A stretch of 64,000 nucleotides of DNA, from contig JABRWF010000002.1 of the NCBI GenBank assembly GCA_018343915.1, forward strand, positions 1,488,001 to 1,552,000, in the 5' to 3' direction. The translations under genes were made by a program, and so were the position numbers. Numbering within the stretch: the stretch's first letter is position 1; every line of letters starts with the position of its first letter. Below the pieces are notes generated by a model. The model ran no database searches. It was not told the origin of the DNA and saw only the letters and a list, made by a program, of their open reading frames with translations. This document shows, piece by piece, positions 1 through 11,185 of the stretch. Source of the DNA: Agroathelia rolfsii (Eukaryota > Basidiomycota > Agaricomycetes > Amylocorticiales > Amylocorticiaceae).

Positions 1-90
1 CTAGCTCTTTCCTATGCGAAGGCTTGGACTTTCCGCCGGGGATTCATAATATATGATGCTCAATTTTTCTCTTACTTTTTTTTTATCAAG

Positions 91-1337
91 GTCCGATGCG
101 GATGAATATTGTCGGCCGTTCAGTCTGACGGCGCATATACCGAGCGATGTAATTGATGCGGCAATGAAATCACGACAGCTTGTCGTTTTAAGGCCTTCAG
201 AAGCACGTACGCCAGAGGAAATGGCCGATAAGATAATGCAAGCGGTAGTTGCAGTTGAAAAAGATGCAGATCTATCGTCATCAACACCGTTGCGTATATG
301 CATACCTTCCTTGGGCTCACCACACTGGGGCGACCTTGGTGCTACTGTACGTGTTTTCCCTCTCAATGGACTCTTCTCAAGCAACGGACCGTAATTGCGG
401 GCCGGTAACTCACTCTTGACGACGACCACTGCAACAGGACATCTTGCGTTTCCTACAGCGTCTGCGCACTACTATCCGTACACATTCGCACGCATGTGTT
501 TCCGTCACTCTAGCGCCTCATATTTCCTCGGACAACTGGGGTGGTTCTGGTTGGATCCAGAAAGTAGGCTGGCTCTCTGACGCTGTGCTCACACTCTCTG
601 CGTTCACCGGTGAGTTATCTCATTTTTTCTATGATGCAAGAATTTTTTTTTTGCATGTTACACTTTCATTTCAATTCATACACGTATTTGCAAAATATCG
701 AGAAAACAAAACATCTGACCATGTTTAAACATTTTGACCAGTCAATCCCGCGCTAGTGGCGCAGTTCCCCTCTCATCATGGATTTGTCCACATTCATACA
801 CTGCCGGCACCCCATACGTTTTTGCCGGCGAGTGACCGATTCTCGACTCTGCGCGGACTGTCGTCATCGGGAGAGAATAACTTGGCGTTCAAATGCACAC
901 GTAAGCGACTTGTGATCGAGACACTACACCTGGACCTCGAGGGGGGTGTGGGTGAGAGACGGACGACGATGCCTGCTGGCGTTTCGGGCGTCGATGGGGC
1001 TGAGATAGCAGCAGGACTTGTTCATCATGAGATGATTGGGTCTCATCAGCATCATCATCAACATCACCCAGGTCATGACGGCGGGGCAGCGCTCGAGGTA
1101 CAGATTGAATCTAATCCTATTATCGCTCAGGGGGGCACGGAGAGTGATGGAGGTACTCAACAAGTGATTGTGGGTGATACGGCCACCATTCCCGTTCCGA
1201 TACCACCGGCGGGGGTAATATTGTCAGAGCAGGCCCCCTCGCTCACAGTCACAGTCGCTGCTGGCAAGGCCAAAAAGGTAAAGACGAAGAAGAAGGTGGC
1301 GTTCCACTCTGAGCAGCCCGATCTGTATGATTTTTGA
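91..1337 (+). CDS. ELP4: Elongator complex protein 4 (Elp4/PAXNEB), 5' partial
   Basis: Exons 91-346, 438-609 and 742-1337 join in frame; upstream exons lie left of the window. Elp4 is a RecA-fold subunit of the Elp4-5-6 ring of Elongator, which supports tRNA wobble-uridine modification. Family landmarks are RICIPSLGSPHWGDL at the end of the first exon, the ILRFLQRLR helix and HACVSVTLAPH in the second, and KRLVIETLHLDLEGGVGERR and the terminal PDLYDF in the third. Introns have GTACGT..CAG and GTGAGT..CAG ends. The stretch 1-90 has no GT dinucleotide and ends in a pyrimidine run plus AAG, so it reads as the tail of an intron that starts outside. A variable insert of about 100 residues, with a histidine cluster near 1050-1070, separates the core from the conserved C-terminus. 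Confidence 0.93.
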
Positions 1338-2184
1338 GGGTAAGTGATCTTTATTTCATTCAACTTTGCTTCTCTCTTCACTTTCTAATTGTGTGATTCA
1401 TGCTGTTCCGATCTAATTTCCTTCTAATAAGATACCTTTATGGCATGAATTCAGGTCATGGTGGCGACCGGTGATATTCTGGAGAGTATTGCAGTTTTCT
1501 GCTGCAGGGATTGAGGACAGTGAGGGTTTTGCTCTTGAAATGCCTCGTTGTAGTTACTTGCTTGTGCACTCTGTCTGTCTGCATGTTGGCAGATTGGCAA
1601 CATGCTGGCCAATCGTTGACAACAAGCCCGTTGTTGGCAGGCAGCGTCATGGACACCGAGCGGCGGCGGGGGATGTTAGATGGATGGTAGAGAATACAAC
1701 ATTTGTAATATATACTATTGTAATGAAGCAAGAAGATTACCGGCTGCGGATTGGGACTCTCATACATGTCGTAGAGGAGAATGATGAGTGGGTTTCCCCG
1801 TTAAAGCATCCGTCAAGCGTGCAAAAGACCATCTCCTCCCGGCTGCTCTCCTTCCTTCTCTCGTCTGCAACTTTCCGTTATTCCTTTTCCCTTTTTTCTT
1901 CTTTTATTTTTCTCCTTATAATACCGGTCCTCTCTCGCAGACCAGCTGCAAGGACGACAGCAGCGACCATCAGCATTATCCTGATAACTCTGCCGTCTTG
2001 TCTCCTTACCATCTCATAGCCGAGAGCACGCGACGCTCAGTCAGTTCGCTCTCTCTCTTCCCCTGGCCAGCAAGCAGCCTCGTTTTCCCTACTACTTCTG
2101 TATAATTCGCCCCAGTCGAGCCCCCCGCTGCTCGTCATCGCTCGATCGTCTGTTTGTGTGAGACTAGCATTTCGTCTGGCAGAC
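1338..2184. other. Intergenic region ELP4 to RhoGEF
   Basis: About 850 bp containing the 3' flank of ELP4 and the promoter and 5' UTR of the RhoGEF. It is T/C-rich near 1850-1990. I see no gene here, since open frames are short and lack family features. Confidence 0.5.
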
Positions 2185-5100
2185 ATGAAGCAAGAGTCGC
2201 CGTCCTGGATCGATATAGGATCGGACAGCGACCGTGATGGTGAGTGCCAGATTTCTGGCATCCTGCACATTATTATTTCATCCTGCAAGGCCTTCGCCCG
2301 AGAACACAGTCCCTGGTCGTTGGCATCGGTGGCAGCAGGCGTGGAAAGGGGGGTCTTGTTCGTACTGTAGTCCTCTCTACTCAGTGTCCATAAGAACACC
2401 TTTTCTCCCTCTCTCACACACTCTCGCTTGCTATTAGCCTGCTGCTGGCTTTCCCGGGCACTTGTTTTCCTTAGCTTTTTCCACCCTTCACTGCTGCCAC
2501 CTTTTCTGTATCATTCTATATTCTATTTCATTTTGGACTGACAAGTGTCTGCTTGCTGGACAGCTGAACACTCCTCCCCTGGCGCCAATCTTTTCCCTTC
2601 AGGAGGTATCACTCCCGTCGACTCTCGCACGGCGTCATTTGCTAGCACAAGTAGCAGCAAAACCTCGACTCCCTACGCCTACCACCAAACCCTTTCCCCA
2701 AATTTTACAGCCAGCGGCAGCACTGGTGGTGGCCTCTCGCCTTACCTAGACAGCAGCGCCATGTCTCCCACCTCATCCTCGTCTTCCCACCACCACTCAA
2801 AACAGGCCTCTGTCGACTTTGACGTATCCATCCCACCATCCCCTGCTCCCTCGGCTACCTTCCATTCACCCCTACTACGCTCTGCCTCTGAAAGCGAGGC
2901 CCATTCATATTCTTCCTCGTCGACTGCTGCCGCCGCGGCGTTCGCGCGCCTGCCCAAAGGCGCCGCCTGGCCGGACCCTTATGCCTTCCGCTCGCCTCAC
3001 AATCATCTCGTGCCTCCTGCACTCTCCTCTGCCTCGTCCGCATCCACGCGTTCATCGGCCTACACAACAGGCAGCGCTGCGGGTCATAGCGACTTGGGTC
3101 ACGTACACGTTGTCACCGGCGACGAAGACGCTGCCGGCTCACACGGCGCGCTCACGATGGGCATGATGAGTATGGGGATCTCCGCTGATATCGTTCAGAT
3201 GTACGAAAAGGAGGCCACTCCGGCTCCGGTGCAACAACAACAACACCAGTCGCCACCGCCACTACCAATGCCATCTTCCAATCTTAGCAGGCAACAGCAA
3301 CAACCGCCGGCATCGACAACAGCAACAACTGGAGACCAGACGCGTTACTCAGGTTCATATTCCGCCAGCTCCAGGTCTCGTTCGTCTTCCTTTGCGCACA
3401 GCCACGAAAACAACATGAACAGCATCAACGCGGGTCCGGTGCCTGAAGTACCCAAGTTGCGCCATCAGTCAAGCTACGATATGGGCTGGCATCCCGCCGA
3501 CGAACGCGACGAAGTGGACATGATCAGTGGGGACGAATCTGACGGTCACTATGGCGCGGCGTATGGACTCGATGACGATGACGTGGAGGAGGATGAGAGG
3601 ACGAGTGCGATGGTTGTTGCCGAGGAGGGGCGTGGGTTGATCGTCAAGGCGGGTAATACCCCGTTGGTGCAGATCGATATCCAGCCAGGTGAGTTTCCAT
3701 TTTCACTTTGTTCTTTTTTTCTTGTTCTTGCTTCTCTTGAGAGCTGGTTGGGTCTCAGCGAAAGTGTGCGTACTCACCATCATCTGTCATTTTTCATCGT
3801 CTAGGAACAACGCATCTTCTCCTCAACTCATCAGCCACTCCAAACGCGCTGCCATCATTCCTCAACACAGCGCTCCAACGTACGAGCACCACTCTGCTAG
3901 CGCTGGACATCTCGGCAAACTACCTAGGCGCGGTTCCCCCCGCACTGACGTACTGCATCAGTCTAGAAGAACTTAACATTAGCTCGAACCCGCTCCGCGT
4001 CTTGCCCGAGTTTCTCGCCGACTTGACCCAGCTGCGCGTCCTCATCGCAGATGCGACCGGTATCTCAACACTCCCCGATACACTACATGAACTCGACAAA
4101 CTGCACACACTCAGTATCCGTCGCAACAAGCTGTATTCATTGCCTAGCTGGCTCTGTCTCCTGCCGGCACTGCAGACGCTCCTGCTCGATGGGAATCCAT
4201 TTCAAGGCCCATGGAGGGCGCTTGTGGACCCACTCCTCGCGAAGGAGACACCTCCCCCCTCGGCTATCACGACCGCTGCGACGCCGACAACAGGTACTAC
4301 ATCATCAGCCTACTACCCGCTGTCAACGCCAATGTTCCCACTCGCCTCCGCATCGGCGTCCTCCTTAGCCGGTGGCGACACCGACACCGACGACTCGCCC
4401 AACGGCTCCGACGGCGAAACGGGCGCCGCCGCAGGAGGGTTCGCACGTGGCGGCGGCGCCATACCAAATTCGCTCGCAGGCGCGACGACGGAGGAGGATA
4501 CGATCGTGCCCCACCGTGTGGCGCAGATCAGCCGTGCGGTCACGTCACCTGTACCGCTTGGGCTTATGCCCGGGCCTGGCAGTGTCGGATCTCTGCCGTT
4601 CCCTGGGACGGGACCATCGCCATCGCCCACGCCGTCGTCGTCGTCTAGAGGACTGCAGCGCACACGCACGGCGCCGAATCGATCTTATAATCGATCGAGG
4701 GATCTGGATAGTCCTGCTATTCCCGATGTACCGGCTATTTCGCCAGCTGCTGTATCTGCTTCGGCGGTGGGACCCAAGGCGGATGATTCGGGGTACTTTG
4801 ACCATGAGATTCGCAGGATGAAGAGTGCGGGCGAGCTGAGAGGTGGCGCAAAGAAACAGCAACAGCAACAGCAACAGGTGCCGCCGCAGCCGCAAGTACC
4901 AGTGCTCGCTGGTCAATCGGTTCCAGGGACGCCTGAGCGTGCGCCGATGATGCAACATTCTGTGTCGAGCTCGAATCTGCTGTCAATGCGTGCCGATGCT
5001 GTGGCCGCGGCGCCTCCGATGAGCAATAGCGTGCCGAAGAGGTATGCCAGTCTTGGCGCTGCCACAGGCATGGCTAAGACGCCTTCCAGGCGGCCGGGTG

Positions 5101-8060
5101 TGCCCAGGACGATGTGGGATGATATCTCCGAAGACGACAGCGAGGTCGAGGGTAGTGGCACTGGTACGCGTACGTCGGATGCGAGTCCTGTGACGTCGCC
5201 GCCGCAGTCGCAGCTGCGTTCTGCTCCCTCCATGCGTCGCGGCGAGGACGGGCAGCAACAGCAGTTTACCAACCCACGCACATCGCAACATGTCAAGGCT
5301 GCTGGTAAAGAGAAGGAGAAGGAGAAGGAGAAAAGCGGACGGTGGGGATTCCTGAAGAAGATGTCGATGGGCAAGATTAAGAACGAATCACCGTCGTCGC
5401 CGCCTGCGCCCATGCCTTCAACCTCTTTCGCGTCGAGGCATGTGAACCACCCCGCGGCCATGATCGGTCGTCAGACGCCCACGCCCACGCCACAGCGGAG
5501 AACTCCATCGATAGCTGGCGCTGCTATTGGTATTCCTGGAGCTGGGCCGCAGATCAGTATGCGCATATCTACGACGGGCACGCTCAATGTTCTCCAGAAC
5601 AGCGAAGCACCCGTTTTCAACGTCTCTTCCGCTGATAATGATGAGTCCGCCAGCAAGCCGCAGCCGTCGATGATTGCGACCGCTGTGACCGCGCAGGCCT
5701 CACCTTCGCCCTCGCCTCCCATCCTGACCACTTCCCCGAGCTTGATGGTCCCGCCTTCTCCTACACCAAGATCTGCGAAGCGCCGGAGTTTCTTGCCGCT
5801 GGACCTTGTGCCACCTGCCATTGGCGGTCCTGGTGCCGCCGCAGATAGTTTATCGGCAACGGGAGTAGCACTTCATCCAACTATTGCCAGTAGCGCTAAT
5901 GGCCTCAATATTCCCATCCCTCCCACATCCGCATTCGTACCCTCATCAATCGTCACGAATGAAGCGGACGCGGCCGTGGTTCGCATGATGCCGAATGCCC
6001 AGTTCGAGCACGAGCAGCTGCTGCGCCGCGAGGAAGAGAAGGCGCGTGAGGCCTACTTGCGTGCGCTGCGCTCCGTGATGGCGTACCTAAAGGATATGAA
6101 CGATCTCAGCATTGTGCAGGCGCCGACGCTGCCCGGCGCGGCGGATGAACATGCCCTGGGGGGTAGTGCGCGCCTGCGCCGGCCGACTATGTCTGATCAG
6201 CACCGAGTGTTCTCAGATTCGTCGATCGAGACGGCGGCGAGTGCGGGTGCAGCGAGTGCCGGTAGCGGTGGGTCGGCGATCTCCCGTCCGGGCTCGTCGG
6301 CACTCGCTGTAGGTCGTACGGGTATGCAGACATTGAGTGTTGCTTCGACGGATAGTAATGGCTCGGGCGGATCTGGTGAGGAGAGGAAGTTCAAGGATGA
6401 TAAGTCGAAGCGTGCCATGGTCGTGCGTGAAATTGTGGAGTGCGTATAGCCTTTCTTTGCTTTACTTCTTTTATATGGTTTTTTTTTTTGCTTACATTTA
6501 CCATCGCTTGCAGAACGGAACGCACATATGTCAAGGGTTTGCAAGAGCTCGTTGATATCTATATCAAACCAGCCAGCGCCACCGTCAACGTCCTCACGGG
6601 TGGCACGGGCAAGGATACAGTGGTGCCCGCCACGGATCGCAAGATTGTATTTGGTGGTCTGGACTCGCTGTTTACTTTCCACAAGGAGAATTTCTTGCCA
6701 GCACTCGAGATGGCGGCGCAGCCCATGTTGCAGTCGAAGGAATCGCTGAAGGCTGCTGATGCAGATGGACATCTTTCGATCGAGGTGGCCAAGGCTACGG
6801 CGAGCATCTTTGTGAAGCATGCAGCGTTTATGAGAATGTATTCGACGTATATCAAGTGAGTTGACGATTGTTTTGGGCGTACAATGTTAGCATACTGATG
6901 ATTTTTTGTGTTTCAGCAACTTTGACACGGCAGTTCAACGTGTGAAGATGTGGACTACAGCCAATTCCCCAATGTCTCCTAGCACGACCACACCATCCTC
7001 GAGCACATCGCAGCTTCTCAATGTTGGAATGTCTATGTCGGCCGTGTCTGCGCCTGGCCTTGCAGATTCAAGCCCACTAACGAGTAATAACTCGCAACTG
7101 ACGACGAGTCAGCGCAAGAAAATCAAGCAATACCTGAAGCGCTGTCGTATGAGCCCACGGCACTCGCAGTTGAATCTTGAGGGCTATCTCTTGCTACCTA
7201 TTCAACGTATACCCCGATACAAACTCTTGGTATGTATGCGGAACTTTGATGATAACAATATCTCATTCCTTTTTTTTCATTTAGCTTGAAGAGCTTCTCC
7301 GCAGTACACCGCCACCACCTATGTACATGGAAGACCCACTAGAGAAGGCTTTAGCGGAGATTTCCGCGCTTGCTAGCAACATGAACGAGGGCAAGCGAGA
7401 GGCTGAAGGCAGGAGGAAACTCGTACAGTGGCAATCGAGAATACGAGGCAAATTCCCCAGTCCACTTGTACAGCCTCATCGGTACGTCCATAAGATAACT
7501 GACCACATCCACCTGTTACTGAGATATCCCCTAGTCGATTGATCATGGATGGGGCACTACGTCTCAAGCGTGTTGTACGCAAGACATCCGTTCCCTTCGA
7601 TGTCATTAGCCCTCAAGGCAGCACATCAACGATCCAAGTCGAGTGCCTTGCTCCTGAGTTGACGACACGGCCCTTGATGGGCATCCTGTGCAACGACCTA
7701 TTGGTACTCTGTCGCGATCCCTCTGAAGGCAGGGATCCGGCGTCTTCCGTTGATCTGTGGGCTGTTCTGCGCATGCAAACCCAGCCCCAGCCTGCTTCGA
7801 TTGTGCATGGTAATGGTGTGTTTACTTTTTTTGTGTCAATAGTCCCCCGGGCCTATATGTAGCATCATCTAACGTATCTTTATCTCTAGTTCTTCGCCTA
7901 GTCGATAACAAAGCCATTCTGTACTTTGATGCTCCTTCATCTTCCGAGGCGCTGAACTGGTTCAGAGGTGCGTAACATGGATTGCGTTGGGGTTTGTTCT
8001 GATAACTTATCAATGTCTTCCATAGCTATCAACCTTCACATCCCAACCTCGAAAAATTGA
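2185..8060 (+). CDS. Leucine-rich-repeat RhoGEF (LRR + DH + PH), about 1686 aa
   Basis: Nine exons: 2185-2239, 2564-3688, 3805-6439, 6514-6855, 6917-7229, 7285-7481, 7535-7815, 7890-7967, 8026-8060 (5061 nt). The N-terminus is Ser/Pro/Gln-rich. Residues about 394-535 hold leucine-rich repeats (LLALDISANYLGAVPPAL, NPLRVLPEFLADL, NKLYSLPSWLCLLPALQTL). A long disordered linker follows, with poly-Q and a KE repeat. From about residue 1268 a DH domain runs through REIVETERTYVKGLQELV to the signature YLLLPIQRIPRYKLLLEELL, then a PH domain ends in WFRAINLHI. DH-PH proteins exchange GDP for GTP on Rho/Cdc42-type GTPases, so a role in polarity or wall signalling is likely; the partner GTPase cannot be read from sequence. 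The 324-bp first intron is the least certain junction. Confidence 0.9.
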
Positions 8061-9555
8061 AGAAAATACTCACTCTCTTTTTTGTCAATCAATTGATTCC
8101 TGCCTTTTTTTTCTTTCTTCGCCACCCTCCCCTTTAACTCATTGCTTACTAACATTCATCGCATATTTTATTCTTGTTCTTAACATTTCACCAAGAAACA
8201 TTACGTACGTTTTTATGGCATACACCATCACCATTCATTGTCAAATGGAGAGCCTGGAGCTTGTAAGGAATTTTTTCCTCGATTCCCTCACAAAATTTAC
8301 ACCATGTCACCCTCTTTTTCTTTCCTTCTCCACTTTTTGATCGAAGAACTTCCATGCTCCACTGTCACTCTCCTTATTGATCTCTCTCTCATCTCTATTT
8401 ACTCTGTTGAGCCCATTATTACTCACTCGTCTCTCACTTGCACCCCCTCTTTTTCTTCTTATTATATCTTGCGCCTCTGTTTTTTTCTTCCTTATATTCA
8501 TTTTGTGTGTAATACCTACAGTATAACATATTGGTGCATCAGGTTATAGACTAATGATACATTTTGTCGGATTCTTCTCCTTTTCTTCGCACTCAATGAT
8601 TGCCTTTGTTAAAATTTTATATTGCAATGAATGGTTTGAACATAGACATATCCAAATTGATGACAAGCCAAAAACTAGTCCGGATCTAGCCGCTCTGGGG
8701 GCGGGTCAACAGACACTCTGTTTTGGCCTTTTGCATACATGTATACATTTTCTAATGATGCTACTGTATTTGCTGTGAAGAATCATATGTCCTTGGAGGG
8801 CCATCCATCATTGGGGCGCTCATTCACCTTCGCATTTGATTTATTTATCAACGTTAGTACAGCATCACATGCCTACATTTGAATTCACTTCGAGCGCTAT
8901 CACTGTCATTGCCACGAGCGGTAAATTGGGTGTCTAGCATCATAATCTAGGTATCTCCAAGTTTCATTTTCATATAGCAATCAAATTTTATGTTACATGC
9001 GGTGTGTCCCGTCGAATCTCTCATGAGAACGGTCGTGGAAGTTGAATAATAATAATAATCAAGCCCCTGGTATTGTGTGGTTTCCATCAACACTGGGCTC
9101 TAATCATTCGTGTTTCCCATCCTCCGAGGAGAAGTGCACAGTCCCGAGGAATCCAATATATATATATACCAATATGCATGAATTGGACAAATCCACTAAG
9201 TGACTTCGAAAGGTCTCAGTTTGGTGTCCCTTTATTAACTCAAGGACTTGTGCATTGAATTTGTTTTGCTCGATTCGCAAACCTGGACCTTGGCAAGATC
9301 CGAAAGTGATGTAAACTGGGTACCACTGCAAAATCTTGCCATAATCGCGAGACATTATTATGCCAGAGCCGGGCCGTCAACAAGAAAAAAAAAAAAAAGG
9401 GGGGGGTGAAGCAGTACGTCAAAGTTGCATGTGTTGCGTTTTCATTAGACGAGTATGTTAGCATTTTGCGTGGAATAATAAGTCACGTGAGCGACATTAG
9501 GTGCGTATGTCTATGGAATTTGGTAGTCGAGTTGGTGAAAGAAACGAGACAGGGT
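8061..9555. other. Intergenic region RhoGEF to TIM8
   Basis: About 1.5 kb between two convergent genes. It is T-rich up to about 8560, has a short TA repeat near 9157-9167, and carries a run of A followed by G near 9385-9406. No open frame has family features and no structural RNA was recognised. Confidence 0.5.
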
Positions 9556-10007
9556 TTATGCACCAGACTGGAGCCTGCGCTTTTCAATCCTAAAAACAAA
9601 GAAGAAGAGGTCACATTACTTGTATATGTAGTTGAATATAGGACAAACGCACTCGTTTACGATGTGTAACGAGGTGTCGAGGAACCTGTCGACGCAGTTT
9701 GCCAGGCAGGACTCCTCACTGCGACTGAAGGATGTGGAGGGAGTGCCAGTTATGCATCTAGTTTATGGTTATGTCATTGAGCGCCAGAATTAGACAGTTG
9801 GAAGATGGAGCATACTTGTCCCAACAGAGACTCGTAAAGTTGTGTATTGAGGACTGGACTCGCGAACGAGACTGTTCCTGCTCCAGAAAAGCAGAGAGCT
9901 CCTTCTGTGAATGGCAGGAATGGTAAGCTACAAATGTTTCCAAGGCGAGATAAACGACATGCCTTGCTCTTGTCGTCGAGGTTGAGGTTGTTGAGTTGTT
10001 CAGCCAT
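9556..10007 (-). CDS. TIM8: Mitochondrial intermembrane-space chaperone Tim8, 90 aa
   Basis: Four short exons on the minus strand: 9963-10007, 9816-9904, 9653-9757 and 9556-9589 (273 nt). The product has the small-Tim twin CX3C signature, CWDKC and CLANC, with KELSAFLEQEQ before it and CVDRFLDTSLHIVNEIEK after it, and a normal length of 90 aa. Tim8 pairs with Tim13 to escort hydrophobic precursors such as Tim23 across the intermembrane space. The first intron (9905-9962) starts with GC rather than GT; a GT two bases further on would give an immediate stop. No single open frame covers the gene, so it is easy to miss. Confidence 0.96.
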
Positions 10008-11185
10008 GGTGGTCCAGCAAGCAGCGTAGTACTATGTGCAGAAATTCCGGTGTCGCGTTTAGAAGAGTGGGTCGGCCGGCGGCAGAATTGGCCAAAATCG
10101 GAAGCATCGGTCAAGGAAAGTGGCAACAACCATAAAAGGCAAGTTATATTGCGTAATTCGCGTGGCCGGGTGCTTGGAGTATGCTTAGACGACGTCCGAG
10201 TCCGAGTCGTTATTTCCGTCTCAGCTTACAACGTCCTCCTTCTCGAACCCGTCTCCATCACATCCAGAATGTGGTGGTAAACACGTGTAGCGTATGTAGG
10301 GCGTATTGAATATCTACCGGGCCAAAGAGGGAACAATGGATGAGCCAGAGTGCCACTGATAGACGGGGGACTTGGAGGAGCGACCCATCCCATTTCCGGT
10401 CCTTGCTAGCAGCAGCGTCGTCGCATGGCTGCACTGACTTGAACCTTGTTTGTCACCGGCGTACTAGTGCGCGGCACTAACAATAAGATGCACGATATCA
10501 AGTGCAATGTGATATTGAAACCTATGATGGGAGTGATTATCACCATCATCCTGCGGCAAATGCCAGCTGCTGGAGTGAAAAGGGGGAGCCTGAGTGCCCC
10601 TCGTTTGTATGTCGGTGGTTGCTTCCGCCACGAGGTTTTGCCCCTTATGATGATGTATGATGATGACAATTTTTCCCCCTCGATTGATTACACTGCCTCG
10701 CCTTTGTATCTACTAAGACTGTGTTATATTATGGATTTCCGACTGTGCAAAGAGTGTGCTGTGACCTGCCTGTGGCGGAACCTGAAGCAGGCGCGGTGCA
10801 GCGCCAGCAGATATAATCGCCAGAAAAGGCATCCGAGTGCCTAGCGAGTCCCCTTTGGTTCCAATTACAATCCACTCCGTTCTTCTTCCACGTGCGCGCG
10901 TCTTTTTTATATATTTATTCCCAGAGTGCGAATAAAGGCGATATTAATCATGATGACACAGCGCAGAGCAACTGATTCTGACCCAGTGTGCGGCATAGAG
11001 AAAGTGCACACACAGAGACACACAACAACGCCATCATTTCTGTCCCTACCCCCCCGGCCTATGTAGGCTGCAGCCAACTGTCTCCAGCCATCCACCCTCC
11101 TCCTGTTCCAGTCCCACCACCTCAGTGCTGCCGACTCTGGTCCTTGCTGCACAGCGCTCAGTCTCTACCCTGCCTTTCTCTACCC
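10008..11185. other. Divergent intergenic region TIM8/IES1
   Basis: About 1.2 kb separating the divergent starts of TIM8 and IES1. It contains two CACGTG palindromes (10282-10287 and 10889-10894). The longest open frame (10446-10844, +) resembles no family and has no plausible splice partners, so I do not call a gene. Confidence 0.5.
10889..10894. promoter_or_regulatory. CACGTG E-box upstream of IES1
   Basis: A CACGTG palindrome about 290 bp upstream of the IES1 ATG. A second copy sits at 10282-10287, about 275 bp upstream of the TIM8 ATG. Such sites are bound by fungal bHLH factors of the Cbf1/Pho4 type. Function here is only a guess from position. Confidence 0.25.

Noticed and set aside
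1..90. Coding exon of ELP4 at the left edge
   Set aside because: No GT donor occurs in 1-90, none of the three frames gives Elp4-like sequence, and the stretch ends in a pyrimidine run and AAG, so it is read as an intron tail.
8238..8549. 103-codon plus-strand open frame after the RhoGEF
   Set aside because: Translation of a T/C-rich 3' flank.
10446..10844. 132-codon plus-strand open frame between TIM8 and IES1
   Set aside because: No recognisable features and no conserved junctions; probably chance.
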